A DNA stretch of 9,613 nucleotides from Puniceicoccales bacterium (GTDB lineage Bacteria; Verrucomicrobiota; Verrucomicrobiia; Opitutales; UBA953), in assembly GCA_031289285.1 (NCBI GenBank), contig JAITPT010000106.1:1-9613 (forward strand). Reading direction: 5' to 3'. Position 1 is the stretch's first letter; each line of letters begins with the position of its first letter. Of this stretch, positions 1 through 6,772 are shown piece by piece. The notes under the pieces were generated by a model. The model saw only the letters and a list, made by a program, of their open reading frames with translations. It ran no database searches and was not told the origin of the DNA. A program made the translations under genes and the position numbers.

Positions 1-159
1 AAAAACGGCAGTTGAGTCGGGTCGTCTTGCGGAAGCTGTTATGGCATCTGCACTTGCTGGCTTTGTTCGACGCACCAACAGGTGCGCCTTCACAAATCCA
101 TCAAGCGCATCTGCCACAAGATCTTCTCGCAATACTTCCCCTCCAACTGCCGTTTTTAG
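1..159. repeat. Palindromic repeat element A (left tip cut by window edge)
   Basis: A ~160-bp element with terminal inverted repeats AAAAACGGCAGTTG / CAACTGCCGTTTTTAG. It matches element C (6967-7127, opposite orientation) with about 8 differences, roughly 95% identity by eye. The whole element is an imperfect palindrome: each arm carries a related TTGCG-n-GAAG...GATGCG-like pattern, and the centre is a perfect hairpin, CGCACC (71-76), AACA loop, GGTGCG (81-86). It encodes no transposase, so it resembles a MITE-like or REP-like non-autonomous element. It is the second of two elements lying downstream of the minus-strand purH gene. The first one or two bases probably lie outside the window. 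The mobility mechanism is unknown. Confidence 0.85.
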
Positions 160-181
160 GATTATCCTAAAAACGGCAGTT
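145..181. repeat. Perfect 37-bp palindrome at the A/B junction
   Basis: AACTGCCGTTTTTAGGAT (145-162), a single T at 163, then its exact reverse complement at 164-181. It is formed by the right end of element A and the left end of element B facing each other across ATTAT. Read from either strand it gives a hairpin of about 17 bp with a minimal loop. It could act as a processing or termination structure for purH read-through RNA, or mark a junction between tandemly inserted elements. The palindrome is seen directly; the role is inference. Confidence 0.9.
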
Positions 182-326
182 AATGCGGGCGGTTTTGCAC
201 AATCTTTTGGCCGTCTGCGGCTTGCGCTTTCCGCTCCACGCACCGCAAGATGCACGTCGGGGAAGCGCAAACCGCATCCGCCTCAAAATCTTGCGCAAAC
301 CCTCCCCGCTTAACTGCCGTTTTTAG
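167..326. repeat. Palindromic repeat element B, abutting the purH stop codon
   Basis: 160 bp bounded by CTAAAAACGGCAGTTAA and its reverse complement TTAACTGCCGTTTTTAG. It has the same length and ends as elements A and C, but the interior is clearly diverged. It is still an imperfect full-length palindrome: GCGCTTTCC near 227-235 pairs with GGGGAAGCGC near 259-268, and TTTTGCACAATC pairs with GATTTTGCGCAA. On the minus strand its end begins 2 nt after the purH TAA (329-331), so purH transcripts would run straight into it. It may serve as a 3' hairpin or terminator for purH. It is related to A and C by architecture rather than by close sequence identity. Confidence 0.8.
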
Positions 327-328
327 GT

Positions 329-1885
329 TTAATGCCGGAAATGCCGGGCAGCGGTGAAGACCATTGCCATGTTGCGGGCGTCGGCAGCGGCGATTACGGC
401 GTCGTCACGCATGGAGCCGCCGGGCTGAATTGCAGCGACGGCACCGGCGTCGGCGGCGGCGAGTAGGCCGTCGGGGAAAGGGAAAAATGCGTCCGATGCC
501 ACAATCGAACCTTGCAGCGGTAAGCCCGCTTCGCCCGCTTTCCAGACGGCGATGCGCGAGCTGTCCACGCGACTCATTTGCCCAGCACCGACGCCCAACG
601 TGCGCTCGTCGCCCGCATAAACGATGGCGTTCGACTTCACATGGCGCACGACACGCCAGCCGAAAAGCAGCGAGTCCCACTCGGCCTCCGTCGGTTGGCG
701 TTTGGTGACGACTCGGTAGCTTTCGCGGGTGACGGGCAGGTTATCCGCCTCTTGCCGAAGCACGCCGCCGATGACGCTGCGGACTTCCGGCGGGAGGGGC
801 AGTGGGGTGCCGTTGTTGGGGAGGCGCGAGACCATGAGACGGAGGTTTTTCTTCTTTTTGAAAATCTCCAACGCGCCTTCTTCAAACGCTGGCGCGATGA
901 TGACCTCGGAAAATATCTCGGCGATAGCGGCGGCGAGGGGCGCGTCAACGGCGCGGTTGGCGATGATGATGCCGCCGAAAGGGGCCTGCTTGTCCGTCTC
1001 GAATGCGCGGTGCCACGCTTCGAGAAGCGTCGGCGCGGTGGCGGCACCGCAGGGGTTGGTGTGCTTCAAAATCGCGAGCGTTGGCTTGGCAAACTCGGCG
1101 ATGAGCCGCGCCGCTGCCGTGATGTCCAGAATGTTGTTGTAAGAAAGTTCCTTGCCTTGGAGCTGGCTAAACGCGTCGTGGAAACTGCCGTGGAGCGAGG
1201 CGCGTTGGTGCGGGTTTTCGCCGTAACGGAGTGTCTGGGCGAGCGGAAGATTGAGGTTGAGTTGGCGCGGCGTCGCGGCGGCGGTGGCGTCCTCCTCGGC
1301 GGGGCGTTGCGTCTCGAGGTAGTTGGCGATGGCGGCGTCGTAGGCGGCGGTGCGGTGGAAAACTTTCAGTGCGAGTTCGCGGCGCAACGCGGGCAATGCC
1401 TCCGGTGCGTCGAGCGCGGCGAGCACACGGTCGTAGTCGGCGGGGTCGGTGACGACGGCGACGGCGGCGTGGTTTTTGGCGGCGCTGCGCAGCATGGACG
1501 GCCCGCCGATGTCAATGTTTTCCACGGCGTCGGCGAAGGAGCAGCCGGGCTTGGCGACTGTGGTTTCAAACGGGTAGAGGTTGACGACTACGATGTCTAT
1601 GAGGGCGATGCCGTGTTGCGCCGCCTGCGCGAGATGCTCCGCGCTATCGCGGCGGCAAAGCAGACCGCCGTGGATTTTCGGGTGAAGCGTTTTGACGCGC
1701 CCCTCCATGATTTCGGGCGAACCGGTGTGCTCGCTGACATCGGTGACGGGGATGGCGTTTTCCCTGAGTAATTTCGCCGTCCCGCCTGTGGAGAGCAGCG
1801 TGTAGCCGTGTTTCTCGACGAGCGTGCGTGCGAAGGGCGCGAGACCCGTTTTGTCGCTGACAGAAAGAAGTGCGTATCTGGGCAT
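329..1885 (-). CDS. purH: Bifunctional AICAR transformylase / IMP cyclohydrolase
   Basis: Cytosolic enzyme for the last two steps of de novo purine synthesis: AICAR plus 10-formyl-THF gives FAICAR, which is cyclised to IMP. The 518-residue length fits the family. The N-terminal cyclohydrolase (MGS-like) domain has LSTGGTAKLL (31-40) and GRVKTLHPKIHGG (62-74). The transformylase domain has LRYGENPHQ (219-227), ELSYNNILD (246-254), the catalytic Lys-His of ILKHTNPCG (K274/H275), PFGGI (302-306), KSNAIVYA (417-424), GVGAGQMSRVDS (431-442), SDAFFPFPDG (464-473) and the terminal RHFRH. No domain is missing. The frame stays open 22 codons upstream, but MPRYALLSVSDKTGL is the family's normal N-terminus, so I start at 1885. 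No Shine-Dalgarno sequence sits close to this ATG; the nearest purine run, GAGGGG, is about 16 nt away. The stop abuts repeat element B. It is divergent from the TPR gene. Confidence 0.97.
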   Translation of the reverse strand: MPRYALLSVSDKTGLAPFARTLVEKHGYTLLSTGGTAKLLRENAIPVTDVSEHTGSPEIMEGRVKTLHPKIHGGLLCRRDSAEHLAQAAQHGIALIDIVVVNLYPFETTVAKPGCSFADAVENIDIGGPSMLRSAAKNHAAVAVVTDPADYDRVLAALDAPEALPALRRELALKVFHRTAAYDAAIANYLETQRPAEEDATAAATPRQLNLNLPLAQTLRYGENPHQRASLHGSFHDAFSQLQGKELSYNNILDITAAARLIAEFAKPTLAILKHTNPCGAATAPTLLEAWHRAFETDKQAPFGGIIIANRAVDAPLAAAIAEIFSEVIIAPAFEEGALEIFKKKKNLRLMVSRLPNNGTPLPLPPEVRSVIGGVLRQEADNLPVTRESYRVVTKRQPTEAEWDSLLFGWRVVRHVKSNAIVYAGDERTLGVGAGQMSRVDSSRIAVWKAGEAGLPLQGSIVASDAFFPFPDGLLAAADAGAVAAIQPGGSMRDDAVIAAADARNMAMVFTAARHFRH

Positions 1886-1930
1886 GTCGTGCGCGTTTTT
1901 GCCCCTCGCCTCGGCACGGGGCAAGACCGA

Positions 1931-1962
1931 AGAACACCTAAGAACACCCAAGAACGCCCAAG
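1931..1962. repeat. 10-bp tandem microrepeat in the purH/TPR divergent gap
   Basis: Three consecutive 10-bp units, AGAACACCTA, AGAACACCCA and AGAACGCCCA, plus a trailing AG. They lie 46-77 nt upstream of the chosen purH start, in the 188-nt gap between purH and the divergent TPR gene (1886-2073). The rest of the gap (1963-2040) is pyrimidine-rich with repeated CCCGCTCGC-like blocks. I could not pick out a convincing -35/-10 pair for either gene. The period is close to one helical turn, as in other microrepeats of this window. Confidence 0.7.
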
Positions 1963-2073
1963 CTCGCCGCCACCTCCCACCCGCTCGCTACCTGCTCGCC
2001 CGCCCGCTCGCCTTCTCCTGTGCCGTCTTATTTGTTTGCTGCCGTCGAGCTTTTCGCCTCACTTCGGCGCGTT

Positions 2074-4140
2074 ATGACGACACCGCCGATTACTGACTCC
2101 ACCGAATTGCTCAACCAAGCCAAGGCACTTGCCGAAGCGGGAAAACCCGACGAGGCGATTGCCGGATATACCGCCGTCGTCAACGACAAAGACACCCCCG
2201 AAAAAACGCGGGCAGAAGCTCTTTTGCGCCGCGCCGCAATCAACGGTCAAAAGGAAAATCGCGACGGCGAAATCGCCGACTACTCCCTCCTCCTCGCCAT
2301 AAAGGAAGCGCCAGATAGCCTGCGCGGTCTCGCCTACCTCGGGCGCGCCGCCGCCCACAGTGCCAAGGGCGACCCCAAGCGCGAAATCGCCGACTACACC
2401 GCGCTCCTCGCGCTCGACGGCCTGCCTGCCAGCTTGCGCGTCGAGGCCCTCCTCAACCGCGCCGCCGCCTACGGGCGCGTCGGCGGCGAGCGCAAACTCG
2501 AAGCCGCAGACTACTCCGAGCTTATCCGCATGAACTCCGTGCCTGCCGAGCTGAAGACGCGCGCCTACTTCAGCCGCGCTGGCATCTACGGTCTCGACGG
2601 CGACTCCGCGAACGAAGTGGCGGACTACACAAAAGTCATCGAGACACCCGGCGTTTCTGCCGAGCTAAAATCTCGTGCCCTCTTCAACCGTGCCCTCGCT
2701 CGCGAGCGCAGCGGCGACGCCGAGGGCGAAGCCGCCGACTACGCCGCGCTTCTCGCCTTCAAAGAGACGCCGCCGGAGTTTCTTGCCAACGCCCTCTTCC
2801 ATCGCGGCACTGCCCGCTGGGCGCGCAACCAGCGCAAGCTCGCCTACGCCGACTTCGACAAACTCCTCGCGTTGCCCGACGTCTCCGAGGAGCTAAAAAC
2901 CTCGCTCGCCCCCTACTTGGAAATCCGCCTCCACTCGCTTGTTTTGGACAACCCCGTGTCTGCCCCTGCCGAAAAAGCCGCCGCGCTTCTTGGCCGCGCA
3001 ACCGCCTTGCGCCAGACAGATACCGAGACCGCCGCCGCCGACTCCGCCGCCGATTTGCGCTCTCTCGGTGCCCTCGAAGGCGACGCCGAGGCCGTCCGCG
3101 CCGCCAAGACAAAAGCCGCCGCCGAGTTCAAAGAGTTTGCCGAAATTTTCGCCGCCAAAGCGGAGGAAAACCCCGCAGAAGAAGCCATGCGCCTCGGCCT
3201 CGAAGCCGCCGCCGCTGGCGACCTCGAAAGTGCCGCCGCCCGCTTCGCCACCATCACCGAGACCTCCGGCATCTCGCCTGAGTTGAAGGCGCACGGCTGG
3301 TTCAACTACGCCGTCGCTCAGTGGAAACTTGGCGACCACCAAAAGTCTCGCGCCTCGTTCACCGAGCTACTCGCCATCGCCAAAGCGCTGCCCCTGCAAC
3401 GCGCACGCGCCTACCTCTATCGCGGCTACATCCACCTCAAAGAAGGCAGCAAACAACGCGCCGTCTCCGACTTTGCCAAGGTGCTCGAATTCGAGGAAAT
3501 CCCCGCCGACATGCGTGCCAAAACGCACTACCTGCGCGGCGTCGCCCACGGGCGTCTCGGCGAGACCGCCGAACAAACCGCCGACCTCTCGCAGTTCCTC
3601 GAAACACGCGGAACGCCCGTCGTCTGGCGCGGCAAAGCACTCCTCAACAAAGGTGCCGCCAGCCGCCGCGACGGCGACACCAAGAGCGCACTCTCCGACT
3701 TCTCAAGAGTCGTTGACCTCAACGGCGCCTCGTCCAACCAAAAAGTCAAAGCACTCGTCAACCGCGCAGTCATCTACGCCCAAGAAGGCGGAGCGAAACG
3801 CGAGATAGCCGACTTCGAGCGCGTTGTCGCACTCGCCGAAAAAGACGACCTCTGGGTGCTCGGCAAAATCGCCAAAGGCGTCCAATTCTCCGCGCCGAGG
3901 ACAGCCGCCTTCGACAAGCTCGCCGCTCTCTCCGATAACGCCGCGCTGGGCGACGTCGCCGCCACCTTCCCGCTCATCTACGCCGACGTCGCCCGCGACG
4001 GTGCCTACGCCGACACGCGCAAATCAGCGGTGAAGTTGCTCGACCCCGTGAAAGAACGCGCCCTGCTCGAAGAGATTGCCAACGACGCCGAGGCCGACGA
4101 GAGCGTGCGCAAAGCAGCAGCGGCAAAACTCGCCGAATAA
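2074..4140 (+). CDS. Large tetratricopeptide-repeat (TPR) protein, unknown role
   Basis: 688 residues, nearly all helical repeats with a period of ~38-39 aa and a consensus like LKxRALxNRAxAxxxxGDxxxEIADYxxLLAxxxxPxE. I count 6-7 units in residues ~10-273, an Ala/Glu-rich linker (~274-366) and about six more units in ~370-596. A C-terminal segment (~597-688, ending KERALLEEIANDAEADESVRKAAAAKLAE-like) reads more like a HEAT-type helical tail. There is no signal peptide, membrane segment or catalytic motif, so it is probably a cytosolic scaffold. The frame extends to an ATG at 2020, but that adds 18 hydrophobic/Arg residues unlike the repeats, so I chose 2074; neither start has a Shine-Dalgarno sequence. 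It lies 61 nt upstream of nuoI on the same strand and may be co-transcribed with it. That proximity is not evidence of a complex I role. Its partner is unknown. Confidence 0.9.
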   Translation: MTTPPITDSTELLNQAKALAEAGKPDEAIAGYTAVVNDKDTPEKTRAEALLRRAAINGQKENRDGEIADYSLLLAIKEAPDSLRGLAYLGRAAAHSAKGDPKREIADYTALLALDGLPASLRVEALLNRAAAYGRVGGERKLEAADYSELIRMNSVPAELKTRAYFSRAGIYGLDGDSANEVADYTKVIETPGVSAELKSRALFNRALARERSGDAEGEAADYAALLAFKETPPEFLANALFHRGTARWARNQRKLAYADFDKLLALPDVSEELKTSLAPYLEIRLHSLVLDNPVSAPAEKAAALLGRATALRQTDTETAAADSAADLRSLGALEGDAEAVRAAKTKAAAEFKEFAEIFAAKAEENPAEEAMRLGLEAAAAGDLESAAARFATITETSGISPELKAHGWFNYAVAQWKLGDHQKSRASFTELLAIAKALPLQRARAYLYRGYIHLKEGSKQRAVSDFAKVLEFEEIPADMRAKTHYLRGVAHGRLGETAEQTADLSQFLETRGTPVVWRGKALLNKGAASRRDGDTKSALSDFSRVVDLNGASSNQKVKALVNRAVIYAQEGGAKREIADFERVVALAEKDDLWVLGKIAKGVQFSAPRTAAFDKLAALSDNAALGDVAATFPLIYADVARDGAYADTRKSAVKLLDPVKERALLEEIANDAEADESVRKAAAAKLAE

Positions 4141-4201
4141 TTTTTCCCGCCGCCGCCGCCGCCCGCTGCTCCTCCACGCCGTCGCCGACCACAGAACATA
4201 C

Positions 4202-4807
4202 ATGGCTGTGAAAATCCTCGAGCGCCCCGTTCTCACTTTTTGGGAACGCACCTGCCTACCGCAAATCCTCGGCGGGTTGCGCGTGACACTCGCAAACCTC
4301 CTTCGCCCTGCGGTCACACTCGAGTATCCCGACCAACGCCCCGTTTTGCCGCGTGGCTACCGAGGCGAACCGACGCTCGCCCGCGACGCCAACGGACGCG
4401 AAAAATGCGTCGCCTGCCAACTCTGCGAGTTCGTCTGCCCCGCGCAGGCGATAAGCATCACGCCTTGCGAAATCCCCGCCGACTCGCCCTACGCGCACAT
4501 CGAGAAAGCACCGCAGAAATTTGAAATCAACATGCTGCGCTGCATCTACTGCGGGCTGTGCCAAGAAGTTTGCCCCGAAGACGCCATACACCTCCAAACG
4601 CGCTACTCGACAACCGGCCTCTCACGCCGCGAATTTTTGCGCGACAAAACCGCGCTCTACGCCGCAGGTGGCGTCTTACCCAGCGACAACCACAAATGGG
4701 ACATCCCCAAAACAGAAGCCCCGCAAAACACGCAGGCCGCGCCGACAACGGGGACGTCTGCCGCGACGGCGACGGTGGCTGCAGCGCCGACGTCTGCGCC
4801 GCGTTAA
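4202..4807 (+). CDS. nuoI: NADH-quinone oxidoreductase subunit I (2x[4Fe-4S] ferredoxin subunit)
   Basis: Peripheral-arm subunit of respiratory complex I that relays electrons through clusters N6a and N6b towards quinone. 201 residues. The N-terminus (LPQILGGLRVTLANLLRP, ~19-36) matches the membrane-proximal helix, followed by TLEYPDQRPVLPRGYRG. Two classic cluster motifs follow: CVACQLCEFVCP with Cys 69/72/75/79, and CIYCGLCQEVCP with Cys 114/117/120/124. All eight ligands are present. Residues ~171-201 form a low-complexity Ala/Thr/Pro tail beyond the usual fold. The frame is open further upstream, but ATG 4202 gives the normal NuoI start. There is no Shine-Dalgarno sequence. Oddly, no other nuo gene is visible: it sits between a TPR gene and tgt (45 nt downstream), so the rest of complex I must be encoded elsewhere or outside the window. 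A different complex I-like enzyme is the main alternative. Confidence 0.92.
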   Translation: MAVKILERPVLTFWERTCLPQILGGLRVTLANLLRPAVTLEYPDQRPVLPRGYRGEPTLARDANGREKCVACQLCEFVCPAQAISITPCEIPADSPYAHIEKAPQKFEINMLRCIYCGLCQEVCPEDAIHLQTRYSTTGLSRREFLRDKTALYAAGGVLPSDNHKWDIPKTEAPQNTQAAPTTGTSAATATVAAAPTSAPR

Positions 4808-4852
4808 CCGCCGCCGCTGCCGCGCCCCCAAAACACGCAACACGTAAACGAC

Positions 4853-5998
4853 ATGCCCGCAGAACCAGAAATTTTCCAACTACTCAAAACCGACGCCGGC
4901 GCGAGGCGCGGGCGTCTGCACACCTTGCACGGCGACATCGAGACGCCCGTGTTTATGCCCGTCGGCACGCAGGGAACCGTCAAGGCACTCACGCCGGAAC
5001 AAGTGCGCGAGACCGGCGCACAAATCATCCTCGGCAACACCTACCACCTCAACCTGCGCCCGGGCGCGGAAGTCGTCCGCGCACTCGGCGGGCTGCACAA
5101 GTTTATGGGGTGGGACAAACCGATTTTGACCGACTCCGGCGGCTTCCAAGTCTTCTCGCTCGCCAAGCTGCGCAAACTCGGCGAGGACGGCGTCACCTTC
5201 CAGTCGCACATAGACGGCGCGACCGTCCGCCTCGGCCCCCGCGAATGTCTCGACATCCAAAGTGCGCTCGGCTCCGACATCGCGATGGTGCTCGACGAAT
5301 GCCCGCCTTGGCCCTGCGACCGCGACACCTGCGCCGCCGCTGTCCGCCGCACCTTGCGTTGGGCGCGGGAGTTTCTGGGCTATGCCGACGAGACGGGATT
5401 TCTCGCGCAAGGGCACCACGTCTTTGGCATTGTCCAAGGGTCGGTCTATGCGGATTTACGCCGCGAATGTGCGGAGCGTCTGGCGGAAATGGATTTCCCC
5501 GGCTACGCAATCGGCGGCGTGAGTGTCGGCGAACCTGAGCCAGAAATGCTCGCGCAAGTGGCGGCGTCTGCCCCGTTTCTGCCGGTCTTCAAGCCGCGCT
5601 ACGTGATGGGTGTCGGCACGCCGCCCCAGCTTTTGAAAATGATAGCGTTGGGCGCGGACATGTTTGACTGCGTGATGCCCACGCGCCTCGCTCGCCACGG
5701 CGCGGTTTTCACTGACACCGGCCAGCTTAATTTGCGCAATGGGCGTTTCCGCCTCGATGAACGTCCGCTCGTCGCGGGATTGGACAACTACACCTGCCGC
5801 AATTTCAGCCGCGCCTATTTGCGTCATTTGTGTGTGTCGGGCGAGATGCTCTCCTCCACCTTGCTCTCCATTCACAACATTCATTTTTTCCAAGACCTCA
5901 TGGCTCGTGCCCGTTCGCACATCGAAGCTGGCGACTTCGCCGCTTGGTCAACCGACTGGATCGCCCGCTACGAAACCGGTGACCGCAGTAGTGCGTGA
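4853..5998 (+). CDS. tgt: tRNA-guanine transglycosylase with an altered zinc site
   Basis: Exchanges guanine-34 of tRNA-Asp/Asn/His/Tyr anticodons for preQ1 on the way to queuosine. 381 residues, a full-length TIM-barrel enzyme. Visible motifs: PVFMPVGTQGTVK (32-44), LGNTYHLNLRPG (60-71), LTDSGGFQVFS with the conserved Asp94 (92-102), VLDECPPWP with Asp148/Cys150 for base recognition (146-154), GIVQGS (192-197), GGVSVGEP (221-228), and DCVMPTR with the nucleophile-equivalent Asp272. The family zinc motif CxCxxC...H normally reads CDCYTC. Here it is LDNYTC (310-315), so the first two ligands are replaced by Leu310 and Asn312, while Cys315 and His341 remain. The surrounding residues (RNFSRAYLRHL, SIHNIHFFQDLM) are conserved, so this is not a frameshift. 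The ATG at 4853 gives a standard N-terminus; no Shine-Dalgarno sequence is visible. It lies 45 nt after nuoI. Confidence 0.97.
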   Translation: MPAEPEIFQLLKTDAGARRGRLHTLHGDIETPVFMPVGTQGTVKALTPEQVRETGAQIILGNTYHLNLRPGAEVVRALGGLHKFMGWDKPILTDSGGFQVFSLAKLRKLGEDGVTFQSHIDGATVRLGPRECLDIQSALGSDIAMVLDECPPWPCDRDTCAAAVRRTLRWAREFLGYADETGFLAQGHHVFGIVQGSVYADLRRECAERLAEMDFPGYAIGGVSVGEPEPEMLAQVAASAPFLPVFKPRYVMGVGTPPQLLKMIALGADMFDCVMPTRLARHGAVFTDTGQLNLRNGRFRLDERPLVAGLDNYTCRNFSRAYLRHLCVSGEMLSSTLLSIHNIHFFQDLMARARSHIEAGDFAAWSTDWIARYETGDRSSA

Positions 5999-6034
5999 GC
6001 ACCCGCAACGCGCCCGTAGCTCGCCCGTGACGCG

Positions 6035-6071
6035 ATGCGACCGCAATGCGACCGCAATGCGACCGCAATGC
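6035..6071. repeat. 11-bp tandem microrepeat downstream of tgt
   Basis: About three and a half units of GCGACCGCAAT begin 37 nt after the tgt stop codon (ATGCGACCGCAATGCGACCG...). The arrangement is non-coding and its period is near one helical turn. The function is unknown. Confidence 0.8.
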
Positions 6072-6100
6072 AGACTGCCAAGTCTGTTCGGTGTGCAGCG

Positions 6101-6154
6101 GATAGGTCTTATAGGACTTATAGGTCCTATACGTCCTATAAGACCTATAAGACC
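6101..6154. repeat. TATAGGWC microrepeat with inverted arms
   Basis: Successive GGTCTTATA, GGACTTATA, GGTCCTATA, CGTCCTATAA and GACCTATAAGACC units, with a ~9-10 bp spacing. GGTCTTATAGG (6105-6115) has its perfect reverse complement CCTATAAGACC at 6135-6145, so a transcript could form a stem of about 11 bp, extended by partial pairing inside. It lies about 100 nt after tgt. It could serve as a 3' structure for tgt, but there is no U-tract directly behind it, so I do not call it a terminator. Confidence 0.8.
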
Positions 6155-6188
6155 ATTCCACGTCGCCAAGTGCCCCAACCTGCAAGTG

Positions 6189-6210
6189 AAAAAAGTGCCT
6201 GGCACTTTTT
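6189..6210. repeat. AAAAAGTGCC-T-GGCACTTTTT palindrome, possible bidirectional terminator
   Basis: Perfect 10-bp arms around a single T, starting at 6190. A realistic RNA hairpin would be about 8 bp with a CCTGG-type loop, ending in a T-run on either strand, which is terminator-like for tgt (about 190 nt downstream of its stop). A degenerate cousin, GAAAGTGCATGGCATTTT, occurs at 6946-6963. From memory, similar short palindromes are dispersed in other bacterial genomes, so it may be a mobile REP-type repeat rather than a dedicated terminator. Confidence 0.55.
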
Positions 6211-6250
6211 GGGTGTTTTTTGTGTGAGAGGTGGCTTTTGTCTTTTTGGA

Positions 6251-6772
6251 GAGCGGTGCTCGTGTCATCCCTTCAAATGGTGCCCGCACTCCGTTCATTC
6301 GTTCCGTGCCCTGTGCGGCCCGTCATGTCAAATAACTTATTTAGCCTGGTAAATTATTCAGCACCCCCCCGCCACCGCACACCATAAGAGCAGCGCTCGT
6401 GTCGTTCCTTCAAATGGTGCCCGCACTCTGTTCATTCGTTCCGTGCCCTGTGCGGCCCGTCATGTCAAATAACTTATTTAGCCTGGTAAATTATTCGTCA
6501 CCCCCTGCCACCACACACCATAAGAAGAGCAGTGCTCGTGTCGTCCCTTCAAATGGTGCCCGCACTCTGTTCAGTCGTTCCGTGCCCTGTGTGACCCGTC
6601 ATGTCAAATAACTTATTTAGCCTGGTAAATTATTCGTCACCCCCCTGCCACCACACACCATAAGAGCAGCGCTCGTGTCGTCCCTTCAAATGGTGCCCGC
6701 ACTCCGTTCATTCGTTCCGTGCCCTGTGCGACCCGTCATGTCAAATAACTTATTTAGCCTGGTAAATTATTC
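6251..6772. repeat. Four tandem copies of a ~137-bp repeat
   Basis: Copies start at 6251, 6388, 6527 and 6664, with lengths of 137, 139 and 137 bp. The fourth stops after its core at 6772. By eye the copies are about 95% alike. Each has a GC-rich part (GAGCAGCGCTCGTGTCGTCC, then TTCAAATGGTGCCCGCACTC) and an AT-rich core, GTCAAATAACTTATTTAGCC followed by TGGTAAATTATTC. The core contains an imperfect dyad (AATAACTTA / TAAATTATT around TTTAGCCTGG). A linker of C-runs and CACCATAA joins successive units. Short open frames run through it, but their translations merely follow the repeat, so I see no gene. A single inverted copy of the core lies at 9199-9234, upstream of hpt. Confidence 0.92.

Noticed and set aside
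41..313. A 90-codon open frame across elements A and B
   Set aside because: It is generated by the palindromic repeats, and related frames appear on both strands of every copy. No protein family and no start signal were recognised.
578..1771. A 397-codon open frame on the plus strand opposite purH
   Set aside because: It is the antisense shadow of a clear purH gene. The composition (Gly/Val/Arg-rich, low complexity) reflects the GC-rich codon bias of purH, and no family is recognisable.
1886..1951. A 22-codon N-terminal extension of purH
   Set aside because: It would run into the 10-bp microrepeat. The family N-terminus matches MPRYALLSVSDKTG, so the start at 1885 fits better.
4558..5538. 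A 326-codon Arg-rich frame overlapping nuoI and tgt
   Set aside because: It overlaps two well-supported genes in another frame, and its Arg/His/Pro-rich composition is typical of an out-of-frame translation of GC-rich coding DNA.
6251..6772. CRISPR array
   Set aside because: Unit length (~137 bp) and near-identity over the whole unit are wrong for 25-45 bp repeats with unique spacers, and there are no cas genes.
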